DNA from: Verrucomicrobiota bacterium
Lineage (GTDB): Bacteria; Verrucomicrobiota; Verrucomicrobiia; Chthoniobacterales; Chthoniobacteraceae
Length of the DNA: 34,526 nt
NCBI GenBank assembly: GCA_009885995.1
Contig: VFJQ01000115.1
Span: 1-34,526 of the forward strand
Direction of reading: 5' to 3'
Positions 1-9,405 of the stretch are shown here, in pieces. The notes under the pieces are model-generated. The model made no database searches. It saw only the letters and a list, made by a program, of their open reading frames with translations, and had not been told where the DNA came from. Made by a program: the position numbers and the translations under genes. Position 1 is the first letter of the stretch; the number at the start of each line of letters is the position of its first letter.

Positions 1-213
1 CACGACCTGGAAGTGACCGTGCGCCTCGACGGCGCGAACGCGACCATCACCACCACGTTCGACACCCGCCCGCTCTACGAATGGACCGGCCCCACCGCCG
101 CCCTCAGCCAGCACAAGTTTTGGGCCACCACCGCCCCCGGCGCCCTCGCCCTCGGCACGACGGCCAGCGGCTGGGCGGTGTCGGAGGTGAAGGTGAAGCG
201 GCTGGAGCCGTAG
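1..213 (+). CDS. C-terminal end of a beta-sandwich (LamG/DUF1080-like) protein, cut by the left edge
   Basis: An open frame enters from the left edge and stops at TAG 211-213, leaving the last 70 codons of a longer gene. A GTG at 13 could be read as a start, but the frame is open upstream of it, so the gene probably begins outside the window. The visible pattern is an LYEWTGP turn, a hydrophobic strand ending WATT, then ALGTTASGWAVSEVKVKRL at the very end. This resembles the closing strands of concanavalin A-like or 3-keto-disaccharide-hydrolase-like (DUF1080) sandwiches, which in Verrucomicrobiota and Planctomycetota often sit at the C-terminus of exported proteins or Ser/Thr kinases. The family assignment is by resemblance only, and the catalytic or sensory part of the protein is not visible. 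Confidence 0.55.
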   Translation, partial: HDLEVTVRLDGANATITTTFDTRPLYEWTGPTAALSQHKFWATTAPGALALGTTASGWAVSEVKVKRLEP

Positions 214-219
214 GCGCTG

Positions 220-291
220 TGGCACCGACCTCCAGGTCGGTGTGAGCGACGGGGCCGGCTCTCGTTGACGCCGACCTGGCGGTCGGCGCCA
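220..291. repeat. REPIN-like pair of inverted palindromes
   Basis: Two short palindromes lie 26 bp apart. The first has arms CACCGACCT (223-231) and AGGTCGGTG (234-242). The second has arms CGCCGACC (269-276) and GGTCGGCG (281-288). The reverse complement of the second unit matches the first over about 30 bases, beginning TGGC(A/G)CCGACC, with only a few substitutions. The two units are therefore copies in inverted orientation and the whole block could fold into one large hairpin. This is the architecture of REPINs (paired REP sequences). No RAYT transposase gene is visible in the window. Confidence 0.6.
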
Positions 292-427
292 CTTTCGGGC
301 AGGCTGGCATTTCAACAGGCTCCTGAGCCGGGATGCAGCAGGGGCACAAGCTCGCCGAATTCATCCCCGGCGCCCGGCGAAGCGCGCCAACGCCAAGGCA
401 ACAATAGCGTTCCTCCCGGAGAGTAGA
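292..427. other. Non-coding stretch between the REPIN-like pair and the FG-GAP upstream block
   Basis: The space between the left partial gene and the first FG-GAP gene is about 330 bp. It holds the palindrome pair, then this stretch, then a block conserved between the two FG-GAP copies. I see no open frame with convincing protein features, no RNA gene and no clear promoter in this stretch. Overlapping frames on both strands look like shadows. Confidence 0.4.
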
Positions 428-541
428 GCTTGCCCGGCGTCGGGTCGCCGCTACCCGTGCAGGCACGCAACTTGGCCACGGGACCAGCATGGCCCGGGCA
501 GGTTGGGGATTCGTTCGGACTTCACTCCAATGCACCCTGCC
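428..541 (+). promoter_or_regulatory. Upstream block of FG-GAP copy 1, conserved in copy 2
   Basis: This leader resembles 4648-4763 ahead of copy 2: both begin CTTGCCCGG and share CACGCAACTTGG, GGGCAGGTTG and GGATTCGTTCGGAC. In copy 2 the block is in frame with the downstream gene. In copy 1 it is not, because small indels have shifted it. That argues for a non-coding leader or promoter region rather than an N-terminal extension. No textbook -35/-10 pair can be named. The conservation may simply reflect the age of the duplication. Confidence 0.4.
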
Positions 542-3500
542 ATGAACACCCTGCGCTCTCTCGCTGCCCCGCTGCTTTTCCACCCCGGCTCGCCTGTCCG
601 GGCCATCGTCCGGGCGCTCGCTCTGGCCTTTGCCCTGCCCGCGCTCGCGCAGGTGCCGGATACGCTGCTGCACTCCATCCCCGCGCCGCTGGTGGGGGCG
701 GAGAGTGGTGCGCAACTCGGGTATAGCGTGGCGGTGGAGGGGGGGCTACACGGTGGTCAGTTCACCCATCGCCGGGGCGGACGGGCTGGTGAAGGTGTTC
801 GACTCGACAAGCGGCACGCTGCTTTTCGTGCTGCCTAATCCCAGTCCGGGTTTTGGAGAATACTTCGGCAACGCGGTGGCGATCTCCGGGACGCGCGTGA
901 TCGTAGGGGCTCAGTTTGACGTCATCGGAGCGACCGATGCCGGGAGCGCGTATGTGTATGACCTGAGCAGCGGGACGCCGACGGTGCCTGTGCTCACGCT
1001 GAACAACCCCAGTCCGGCGGGAATGGACCGATTCGGCTTCTCGGTGGCGATCTCCGGCACGCGGGTGGTGGTGGGGGCTATCTGGGACGACACGAGTGGG
1101 ACCGATGCCGGGAGGGCGTATGTGTATGACCTCAGTAGCGGGACACCCACGGTGCCCGTAGCCACGCTGGACAACCCCATGCCCGGCCCGGCGCTGCAGC
1201 CCGCCTTCGGCTACGCGGTGGGGATCTCCGGCACGCAGGTAGTGGTGGGGACAATAGGGGACTCCACAGGAGCGCTCGCTGCCGGGAGCGCGTATGTGTA
1301 TGACCTGAGCAGCGGGACGCCCACGGTGCCTGTGCTCACGCTGAACAACCCCGGCCCGGCGGCCAATGACGAGTTCGGTGTCTCCGTGGCCATCTCCGGG
1401 ACGCGGGTGGTGGTGGGGGCTTTCTTTGACGACACGGGCGCGAGCAATGCCGGGAGCGTGTATGTGTATGACCTGGGCAGCGGGACGCCTACGGTGCCTG
1501 TGCTCACGCTGAACAACCCGGGCCCGGCGGTGGGTGACGAGTTCGGGATCTCCGTGGCCATCTCCGGGACGATGGTGGTGGTGGGGGCCCTCTTTGACGA
1601 CACGGGCGCGAGCAATGCCGGGAGCGCGTATGTGTATGACCTGGGCAGCGGGACGCCGACGGTGCCTGTGCTCACGCTGAACAACCCCGGCCCGGCATTC
1701 AATGACGAGTTCGGCAACTCGGTGGCGATCTCCGGCACGCAGGTGGTGGTGGGGGCTTGGCAGGACAACACGGGAGCGAACGATGCCGGGAGCGCATACG
1801 TGTATGATGTGAGCAGCGGGACACCCACGGTGCCCGTGGCGACGCTGAACAGCGCCAGCACGGCGACGCAGGACCAGTTTGGCAACTCGGTGGCCGTCTC
1901 CGGCGCGCTGATGGTGGTGGGGGCGTATTTTGAAGACACCGGGGCAGTCAATGCCGGGAGCGCGTATGTGTATGACCTCACCAGCAGCACGCCCACGGTG
2001 CCGGTCTTCACGTTGAATAATCCCACCCCGGTGCCGAACGACTACTTCGGCTTCTCGGTCGCCATCTCCGGGACGCGGGTGGTGGTGGGGGCTTCCCTGG
2101 ACGATACGGGAGCGGCCAACAGCGGGAGCGCATACGTGTATGATCTGAACAGCGTCACACCCACGATGCCCGTGGCGACGCTGAACAATCCCGCTCCAGC
2201 GTCGGGAGACGCCTTCGGCACGTCGGTAGCCATCTCTGGTTCGCGGGTGGTGGTGGGCTCCCCGGACCGCGATATGGGAGTGGGGGACGCTGGCCGCGCG
2301 TGTGTCTATGACCTGAGCAGCCTCACACCCACGGTGCCCGTGGTCACGCTGAACAATCCCAGCGTAGGGACGAGTGACGAGTTCGGTATCTCGGTGGCGA
2401 TCTCTGGCACGCGGGTGGTGGTGGGAGCTTACTTTGACGACACGGGAGCGCCCGAGGCCGGGCGGGCGTATGTATTCGACCTCAGCAGCGGGACGCCCAC
2501 GGTGCCAGCGGTGACGCTGAACAATCCGAGCCCTGCGGCAGGGGACTTCTTCGGCTACTCCGTGGCGATCTCCGGGGCGCGAGTGGTGGTGGGGGCTCAT
2601 AACGACGACACGGGTGCGACCGATGCCGGGAGCGCGGTTGTGTATGACGTAAGCAGTGAGACGCCGACTGTGCCCGTGGCGACGCTGAACGACCCCAATC
2701 CGGCGGCGTCCGACAACTTCGGCTACTCGGTGTCGATCGCCGATACGCGGGTGGTCGTGGCGGCTTACCGGAAGAATGCGATCGCTGGCGGAGCGGGGGA
2801 GGTGTTTGTCTATGACCTGGCCGGGGCGACGCCCACGGTGCCGGTGGCCACGCTGATCAGCCCCCAACAGGAGGTGAATGCCTACTTCGGCTTCTCGGTC
2901 TCGATCGACGCCTTCACCATCGCGATCGGCACGCCGCTCGATGACTCGACCGCTTTCGATAAAGGCGCTGCCTATGTCTTCGGCCTGTTGCAACAGGTCG
3001 TCATCGCCACGGATGCCGACGCCACCGGGGCGGGACTGCCGGCGGGGACGAGGTTTGTCAGCTTCACGGCGCCGGATGTGGGGGTCTTCGGCGGGAAGGT
3101 GCTGACGCCCGATGGGAAGAAGCTCGATGCAGTCTTCTCGGAGGCGGGCACGGTGCTCTTGAGCGAAGTGCAGATGGTGGCGGTGGACCCGGCCGGTGGC
3201 GCAGAGATGGGGATGATCACGAAGCTGGCAGCGCCGACGGGCGATGCCGTGCTCGCCACGCTGGACCGGCGGAGCGGCGCGACGGCGGAGAATGATCAGG
3301 TGCTCTTCGTGGGGCTGAAGGCGGGTGCTCCCAAGGCGATGGCGCGCAAGGGGCAGACGCTCGCCGGGATGGCGGGGGTGAAGCTCAAGAGCTTCCTGAC
3401 GCTGGATGGGAACGGGGCGACGACGTTCTTCTCCGGCAAGCTATCCGGCGCGGGGGTGAACAGCGGCAACAACACGGCGATCCTGGCGGCGGGGCCGATC

Positions 3501-4532
3501 AGCGGTGTGGCGAGTCTGCCCGAGAGCGGTGCGCCGGTGAGCGGGCTGCGGGTGCTGGTGCGGAAGGGGGACATCCTGCCGGATGGTAGGAAGGTCAAGA
3601 TCATCGCCACGCTGGTGGGCCAGGCGGGGACACTGGCGGAGGGCCGCTGGCGTGGGGGACCGAACGACATCGGGGTGCGGCTGACTTTTACCGACAAGAC
3701 GCAGGCACTCTACCTGGTGCCCGCCGATGCGACCGGTCCCGCCGACTGGCTATTGCTCGGGAAGACGGATGGCGACGCCGGGGCGGACTTGCCGGGGGCG
3801 AAGCTGCTCAGCTTCAACCTGCCCGCCCATGCGCCGGGGGCGACGGTCTTCGACTCGCTGCTGAAGATCGGGCCGGGCGGGATCACGCGGAAGACGAACC
3901 GGGCGGTCTTCGACGCGCTGGGGGTGGAGACGCGCGGGCCGATCAGCCTGCGACGGCTGGCGCAACTCGCCGGGCCGGTGCCTTCAACCACCGGGACTCC
4001 GGTGAGTGGGTCGGAGCTGGCGCGGCTGCGGTCCACGCTGGCCGGGCTGGGGCGGGCGTCGAGCTACGTGGCGTCGAGCACGCTGCCGGGCGAACGCGGG
4101 CCACGCGACACGATCTATGATGCGCGGGGCGATGGGGAGCTGCGGCAGCTCGCGCGGATCGGCCGAGACGCACCCGACGGCGGCCGCTTTGACCGGTTCG
4201 TCTCCGTGGCGAAGCCGGATGGGCAGGGCTACGGGGCGCTGGTCTCGGCGCTGCTGGCGATCAGCAGGCGGGATGGGGTGACGGTGAAGAACCGGGCCGC
4301 ACTTTACGGCCGGGACAGCGACGGGAATATGCGCCGCCTGCTGCGGGCGGGTGATATGATCGAGTCCGCCGGGCCGGGCTCGGCGCTGAAGGCGGTGAAG
4401 AGCTTCGTGGCGCTGGGCGCTGCCGCGGGGTCGATCGGCGCCGCGCGCGGCTACGACGATACGGGCCGGGTGAGTGTGCTGGTGACTTTCGCCGACCGGA
4501 CGCAGGCCGTGGTGCGGGTGCAGGTGCCGTAG
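542..4532 (+). CDS. Giant secreted FG-GAP repeat protein, copy 1 (frameshifted)
   Basis: ATG 542 opens a signal peptide (Arg-rich start, hydrophobic ALALAFALPALA, cleavage before Gln37) almost identical to that of the downstream paralogue. The frame is broken in a run of seven G at 739-745. With six G the reading continues through GYSVAVEGGYTVV into the main frame and gives about 1329 residues, one fewer than copy 2. Residues ~50-812 hold 14 FG-GAP units of ~58 residues (FG.SVAISGTRVVVGA..DDTGA, then AYVYDL), the integrin-alpha type of beta-propeller blade. The last ~510 residues form a second repeated module seen also in copy 2. The likely role is a cell-surface or extracellular propeller protein; the ligand is unknown. 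As sequenced, the product would end early at 838 or lack its signal peptide. The cause may be an indel error, a pseudogene or a variable tract. Confidence 0.85.
739..745 (+). other. Homopolymeric G7 tract carrying the frameshift
   Basis: Seven consecutive G follow GTGGA. The equivalent position in copy 2 reads GTGGATGGGGGC and keeps frame. Removing one G here joins the signal-peptide frame to the repeat frame exactly and makes the total length match copy 2 to within one residue. Confidence 0.8.
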
Positions 4533-4535
4533 GGT

Positions 4536-4622
4536 GCGAGTGACCCGAACGGCACGACCGCCGATCGCGAAGCGATCCTGGCCAAGCTCAATGAGCTGAT
4601 CGCGGCGACGAAACGGGTTTAG
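4536..4622 (+). other. In-frame open tail after the copy 1 stop codon
   Basis: Immediately after TAG 4530-4532 the same frame stays open for 29 more codons to TAG 4620-4622. The translated tail includes TADREAILAKLNELIAATKRV, a plausible amphipathic helix. It looks like the relic end of a gene or an ancestral C-terminus of this protein. No equivalent tail follows copy 2. It could be chance in GC-rich DNA. Confidence 0.3.
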
Positions 4623-4647
4623 GCGGGGTGGGCAAAGGTCGATTCGC

Positions 4648-4763
4648 GCTTGCCCGGGTGGGAGCCCTCGCTACTCCTGCTAGCACGCAACTTGGACACA
4701 CGGGACCCGCATGGGCCGGGCAGGTTGTGGATTCGTTCGGACCTCATTTCGCCACAGCCCGCC
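4648..4763 (+). promoter_or_regulatory. Upstream block of FG-GAP copy 2
   Basis: This is the partner of the block at 428-541. It has the same CTTGCCCGG start and shares CACGCAACTTGG, GGGCAGGTTG and GGATTCGTTCGGAC just before the start codon. The duplication therefore included the leader as well as the coding region, so both genes may be expressed under the same control. No strong ribosome binding site is visible before ATG 4764. Confidence 0.4.
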
Positions 4764-7700
4764 ATGAAGACCCTGCGCTCCGTCGCTGCCACACTACTTT
4801 TCCGCCCCGGTTCGCCCGCCCGGCCTATCTGCCGGGTGCTCGCGCTGGTCTTTGCCTTGCCGGCGTTCGCGCAGGTGCCAGATACGCTCCGCCACACCAT
4901 CCCCGCGCCGGCGGTGGGCGCGCAGAGCGGGGCGCGGCTCGGCTCCGGCGTGGCGGTGGATGGGGGCTATACCGTGGTCGGCGCACCCTTCGATGACATC
5001 GGTGGGCAGGACTCCGGGGTGGTGAAAGTATTCGGCTCGACCAGTGGCGCGCTGCTGCTGGTGCTGCCCAATCCCAGCCCGGTGACGGGTGACCGTTTCG
5101 GCTCTACGGTGTCCATCTCCGGGACGCTGGTGGTGGTGGGGGCTTACCAGGACGACACGGGAGCCGGCAACGCGGGGAGCGCATATGTGTATGACCTAAG
5201 CAGTGGGACGCCCACGGTGCCCGTGTTCACGCTGAACAACCCCAACCCGGCGGTGGATGACTTCTTCGGCACCTCGGTAGCGATCTCTGGCACGCGGGTG
5301 GTGGTGGGGGCTCGGCAGGACGACACGGGCGCGACCGATGCCGGGAGCGCGTATGTCTATGATGTGAGCGGTGGCACGCCGACGGTGCCCGTGTTCACGC
5401 TGAACAACCCCGGCCCGCTGGACGATGACCAATTTGGCCGGTCGGTGGCCATCTCCGGGACGCGGGTGGTGGTGGGGGCTGACGGGGACGACACGGGCGC
5501 GACCGATGCCGGGAGTGCGTATGTGTATGACCTGCTCAGCGGCACACCCGCGGTGCCGGTGACCACGCTGAACAATCCCAGCCCGGTCGGCGGTGACTTC
5601 TTTGGGACGTCGGTGGCGATGTCCGGCTCGCGGGTGGTGGTGGGAGCTGACCATGATAACACGGGAGGGAAGTATACCGGGAGCGCGTATGTGTATGACC
5701 TCACCAGTGGCACCCCCGCCATGCCCGTGACCACGCTGAACAACCCAAACCCGGAGGACCTCGACTTCTTCGGCATCTCGGTGGCGATCTCCGGCCCGCG
5801 GGTGCTGGTAGGGGCGAGCGGGGATAACGCGGGCGCGGTCGATGGAGGGAGTGCGTATGTGTATGACCTGCTCAGCGGCACGCCAACGGTGCCCTCGGCC
5901 ACGCTCACTCCTGCCAGCCAGGGGGCGGGGGATAGCTTCGGCGCCTCGGTGGCGATCTCCGGTTCGCAGGTGGTGGTGGGGGCGCCCTTCGAAGATACCG
6001 GCGCGACCGATGCCGGGAGCGCGTATGGGTATGACGTCGGCAGCGGCACGCCGACGGTGCCTGTGGCGATGCTCAACAACCCCGGATTGGGCGGGGGCGA
6101 CACGTTTGGCTACGCCGTTGCCGTCGCTGGGACGTGGATGGCGGTGGGCGCTCCTTTTGCCGGGAGTGCGAACGCCGGGACCGTATACGTGTATGATTTG
6201 GGCAGTGCCACGCCGACGGTGCCGGCGCTCACAGTGAACAATCCCAGCCCGGTGGCGAGTGACGCATTCGGCATCTCCGTGGCGATCTCCGGCACGCAGA
6301 TGGTGGTGGGGGCATACCAGGACGATACGGGTGCGGCCAATGCCGGGAGCGCGTATGTATATGACCTCGGCAGCGCGACGCCGGCGGTGCCTGTGACGAC
6401 GCTGACCAACCCCAATCCCGCGGCGAATGAACGCTTCGGTAACGCGGTCGCCATTTCCGGGACGCGCGTGGTGGTGGGGGCTTACCGGGATGGCACAGGC
6501 GCGACCGACTCGGGGAGCGTGTATGTCTATGACCTCAGCGGCGGCACGTCGGCGCTGCCGGTGGCGACGCTCAATAATCCGAGTCCGGCGATCAACGATC
6601 GCTTCGGCGTATCCGTAGCGATTGCGGGCACGCGGATCGTGGTGGGGGCAAATGGAGACGATACCGGCGCGACCGATTCGGGGAGCGCGTATGTGTATGA
6701 CCTGAGCAGCGGCACGCCGACAACACCCGTGTCCACACTGAATAATCCCGACCCGGCGATGAGTGACCAGTTCGGCCTGGCCGTGGCTATCTTCGGCACG
6801 CGAGTGGTCGTGGGGGCCTTGCAGGACGACACGGGCGCGACCGATGCCGGGAGCGCGTATGTGTATGACCTGAGCGGTGGCACTCCGACGGTGCCGGTGG
6901 CCGTGCTGAGGAATCCCGACCCGGCGAATGCTGACTACTTCGGCATCTCGGTGGCCATCTCAGGGACGCAAGTGATCGTGGGAGTCTATGGGGACGATAC
7001 GGGAGCGGCCAACGCGGGGAGTGCGTATCTGTATGACCTCAGCAGCGCCACCCCCATGGTGCCCGTGGCCACGCTGCATAACCCCGAGCCCACGGATACT
7101 GACATCTTCGGCTCATCGGTCGCCATCGATGGCAGCACGGTGGCCATCGGCTCGCCCTTCGACGACTCGACCTTTCTCGACAAGGGTGCCGCCTACGTCT
7201 TCGGCCCGCTGATGGGGCAGGTCGTCCTCGGCACGGATACGGATGCCACCGGGGCTGGGCTGCCCACGGGCACGAAGGTGGTCTCCTTCACGGCGCCGGA
7301 TGTGGGGGTCGTCGGCGGGAAGGTGCTGACGCCGGATGGGAAGAAACTCGACGCGGTCTTCACGGAAGCGGGGACGGTGCTGCTGCGCGGGGAGCAGATG
7401 ATGGCGGTGGACCCAGCCGGTGGGGCGGAGATGGGGATGATCACCAAGCTCGCGCCGCCGACGGGGGATGCGGTGTTAGCCACGCTGGACCGCCGCGGTG
7501 GGGTGACGGCGGAGAACGATCAGGTGCTCTTCGTGGGGCTGAAGGCGGGCGTGCCGAAGGCGATGGCGCGCAAAGGGCAGACGCTCGCCGGGCTGGCGGG
7601 GGTGAAGCTCAAGAGCTTCCTGACGCTGGATGGGAACGGAGAGACGACGTTCTTCTCCGGCAAGCTATCCGGCACCGGAGTGACCAGCGCTACCAGCACG

Positions 7701-8756
7701 GCGATCCTGGCGGCGGGGCCGATCAGCGGTGTGGCGAGTCTGCCCGAGAGCGGCGCGCCGGTGAGCGGGCTGCGGGTGCTGGTGCGGAAGGGGGATATGC
7801 TGCCCGATGGCCGCAAGGTAAAGACGATCGCGACGCTGGTGGGTCAGGCGGGGACGCTGGCCGAAGGCCGCTGGCGTGAGGGGCCGAACTCGCTGGGGAT
7901 GCGGCTGACTTTCACGGACAGGACGCAGGCGCTCTACCTGGTGCCGGGCGACGCGACCGGGCCGAACGACTGGCTGCTGCTCGGGAAGACGGATAGCGAT
8001 GCCGGGCCGGATCTGCCGGGGGCGATGTTGCTGAGCTTCAAGCTGCCTGCCTATGCGCCCGGTGCCACGGTTTTCGACTCGCTGCTGCGGGTGGGGCCGG
8101 GTGGGATCACGCGGAAGGACAATGGGGCGGTCTTCGACGCGACGGGGGTGGAGACGGGCGGGCCGATCAGCCTGCGGCGGCTGGCGCAGCGGTCGGGGCC
8201 GGCGCCGTCGCGCACCGGTGTGCCGGTGGCTGGGTCGGGCATGGCGCGGTTCAGCGCGATGCTGGCGGGGCTGGGTCGGGCGTCGAGCTTCGTGGCGTCG
8301 AGCACGCTGCCGGAGGAGCGCGGCGCGCGGTCCACGATCTACGATGCGCGCTCCGATGGGCAGGTGCAGCAGCTCGCGCGGATCGGTGGGGAAGCGCCCG
8401 GGGGCGGCCGCTATGGCCGGTTCGTGTCCGTGGCGAAGCCCGATGGGCAGGCCTATGGGGCGCTGGTCTCGGCGCTGCTCGGTGTCAGCAGGCCGGATGC
8501 GGTGACGCCGCGGAACCGGGCTGCCCTTTACGGCCGCGACAGCGCCGGCGAGATGCGCCGCCTGCTGCGGGCGGGCGATCAACTCGAATCCGCCGGCCCC
8601 GGTTCGGCACTCAAGACGGTGAAGAGCTTCGTGGCGCTCTCCGCCGCGGCGGGATCGATCGGCGCCGCGCGCGGCTACGACGACATGGGCCGGGTGAGTG
8701 TGCTGGTGACTTTCGCCGACCGGACGCAGGCCGTGGTGCGGGTGCAGGTGCCGTAG
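4764..8756 (+). CDS. Giant secreted FG-GAP repeat protein, copy 2 (intact)
   Basis: The gene encodes 1330 residues from ATG 4764. Earlier in-frame starts exist, but this one gives a clean signal peptide (hydrophobic VLALVFALPAFA, cleavage before Gln37) aligned with copy 1. Residues ~50-812 hold 14 FG-GAP units with the core FG.SVAISGTRVVVGA and Asp-rich turns such as DDTGATDAG, which in this fold often bind calcium. They are followed by AYVYDLSSGTPTVPV strands. The C-terminal ~510 residues contain about five looser units starting near residues 835, 945, 1086, 1212 and 1279, each with a G-x-x-hydrophobic-x-SF core (for example GVKLKSF, GAMLLSF). The final residues RTQAVVRVQVP match copy 1 exactly. 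There is no membrane anchor or obvious sorting signal. The likely location is outside the inner membrane; function unknown, perhaps adhesion or envelope structure. Confidence 0.9.
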   Translation: MKTLRSVAATLLFRPGSPARPICRVLALVFALPAFAQVPDTLRHTIPAPAVGAQSGARLGSGVAVDGGYTVVGAPFDDIGGQDSGVVKVFGSTSGALLLVLPNPSPVTGDRFGSTVSISGTLVVVGAYQDDTGAGNAGSAYVYDLSSGTPTVPVFTLNNPNPAVDDFFGTSVAISGTRVVVGARQDDTGATDAGSAYVYDVSGGTPTVPVFTLNNPGPLDDDQFGRSVAISGTRVVVGADGDDTGATDAGSAYVYDLLSGTPAVPVTTLNNPSPVGGDFFGTSVAMSGSRVVVGADHDNTGGKYTGSAYVYDLTSGTPAMPVTTLNNPNPEDLDFFGISVAISGPRVLVGASGDNAGAVDGGSAYVYDLLSGTPTVPSATLTPASQGAGDSFGASVAISGSQVVVGAPFEDTGATDAGSAYGYDVGSGTPTVPVAMLNNPGLGGGDTFGYAVAVAGTWMAVGAPFAGSANAGTVYVYDLGSATPTVPALTVNNPSPVASDAFGISVAISGTQMVVGAYQDDTGAANAGSAYVYDLGSATPAVPVTTLTNPNPAANERFGNAVAISGTRVVVGAYRDGTGATDSGSVYVYDLSGGTSALPVATLNNPSPAINDRFGVSVAIAGTRIVVGANGDDTGATDSGSAYVYDLSSGTPTTPVSTLNNPDPAMSDQFGLAVAIFGTRVVVGALQDDTGATDAGSAYVYDLSGGTPTVPVAVLRNPDPANADYFGISVAISGTQVIVGVYGDDTGAANAGSAYLYDLSSATPMVPVATLHNPEPTDTDIFGSSVAIDGSTVAIGSPFDDSTFLDKGAAYVFGPLMGQVVLGTDTDATGAGLPTGTKVVSFTAPDVGVVGGKVLTPDGKKLDAVFTEAGTVLLRGEQMMAVDPAGGAEMGMITKLAPPTGDAVLATLDRRGGVTAENDQVLFVGLKAGVPKAMARKGQTLAGLAGVKLKSFLTLDGNGETTFFSGKLSGTGVTSATSTAILAAGPISGVASLPESGAPVSGLRVLVRKGDMLPDGRKVKTIATLVGQAGTLAEGRWREGPNSLGMRLTFTDRTQALYLVPGDATGPNDWLLLGKTDSDAGPDLPGAMLLSFKLPAYAPGATVFDSLLRVGPGGITRKDNGAVFDATGVETGGPISLRRLAQRSGPAPSRTGVPVAGSGMARFSAMLAGLGRASSFVASSTLPEERGARSTIYDARSDGQVQQLARIGGEAPGGGRYGRFVSVAKPDGQAYGALVSALLGVSRPDAVTPRNRAALYGRDSAGEMRRLLRAGDQLESAGPGSALKTVKSFVALSAAAGSIGAARGYDDMGRVSVLVTFADRTQAVVRVQVP

Positions 8757-8773
8757 GGAAACGACCATCCGAT

Positions 8774-8806
8774 CCCCGGCGACTGCCGACCTCGAAGGGA
8801 CCGGGG
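8774..8806. terminator. Possible weak bidirectional terminator
   Basis: CCCCGG (8774-8779) and CCGGGG (8801-8806), plus one flanking T-A pair, can form a 7-bp stem with a loop of about 20 bases. It sits between the convergent ends of the FG-GAP gene and the pseudopilin gene. There is no T tract, so this is only positional support. Confidence 0.25.
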
Positions 8807-8846
8807 AGATGATCCGTGCCGCGCGGTTGGAGGAGGTGGGCGCTGC

Positions 8847-9251
8847 TTACGGCCCGACGGCGAAGGGGGACCAGAACTCGAGCGGGGCGACGTCCGACAG
8901 GCTATCGAAGGTGTCGCGGGAGAGGGCGACACCTTCCTGGACGACGCCGCTGATGAAGTAGTTGCCGAGGATGTCGGTGGCGCTGGTGTTGTAGAGGCGG
9001 CTGCCGGTCTTGATGTAGAGCCGGATGTCATCCCACATGACGGATTGGGCGCCGGACTTGTCGTTCTCGATGGCATACTGGTCGATGGCGGCATCGATGA
9101 TGCGCAGATCCTCGAGGATGTGAGTGGCTTGGCTGCGATTGCGGGCGCGGATGAAGCTCGGGAGGGCGATGGACGCGAGAATGGCGATGATGGCCACCAC
9201 AATCATGATCTCGACGAGAGTGAAAGCGTGACTGGAGGTGTGCTTGATCAT
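8847..9251 (-). CDS. Prepilin-like protein (type II secretion pseudopilin or type IV pilin family)
   Basis: The 134-residue product starts at ATG 9251 (minus strand). The frame extends further upstream to a TTG at 9299, but the inner ATG gives the normal short, positive prepilin leader. Residues 1-9 lead into A|FTLVEIMIVVAIIAILASIA, the class III signal with the conserved Glu5 of the mature protein and a hydrophobic helix. The residue before the cleavage point is Ala rather than the usual Gly. After the helix, residues such as NRSQATHILEDLRIIDAAIDQYA form the typical pilin alpha-1 C half, followed by a small C-terminal domain. It should be processed by a prepilin peptidase and join a pseudopilus or pilus at the inner membrane. 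No other secretion genes lie nearby; stand-alone pseudopilins are common in Verrucomicrobiota. Confidence 0.85.
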   Translation of the reverse strand: MIKHTSSHAFTLVEIMIVVAIIAILASIALPSFIRARNRSQATHILEDLRIIDAAIDQYAIENDKSGAQSVMWDDIRLYIKTGSRLYNTSATDILGNYFISGVVQEGVALSRDTFDSLSDVAPLEFWSPFAVGP

Positions 9252-9330
9252 GTGAAAAGCGATGAGGTTGTTTTCTCCATACCGCACTAGCGGTGCCAAT
9301 GAAAGCCCTCGTGCCCCGACTCAGTAGTAG

Positions 9331-9346
9331 CCGCAGGGGGCTGCGG
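9331..9346. repeat. Short perfect hairpin upstream of the kinase gene
   Basis: CCGCAG (9331-9336), a GGGG loop, then CTGCGG (9341-9346). It lies in the 154-bp gap between the divergent pseudopilin and kinase genes. It may affect the leader of either transcript; no function can be assigned. Confidence 0.3.
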
Positions 9347-9405
9347 AAGGGGCGCGGGAGTTGACCTTGCGTCGGCGCCGTCTCCCCAGCTACACCGCCC
9401 CACGC

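Noticed and set aside
762..2993. Minus-strand open frame of 743 codons opposite FG-GAP copy 1
   Set aside because: It is His/Arg-rich and repeats with the period of the sense gene. It has no signal, motif or start context and is a shadow of the GC-rich repeats.
542..8756. CRISPR-like regular repeats
   Set aside because: The ~175-bp periodicity is coding FG-GAP repeats. Unit size, lack of constant repeats with unique spacers, and translation all argue against an array.
7665..8768. Minus-strand open frame of 367 codons opposite FG-GAP copy 2
   Set aside because: Same cause: Arg/His/Pro-rich antisense reading of a codon-biased gene.
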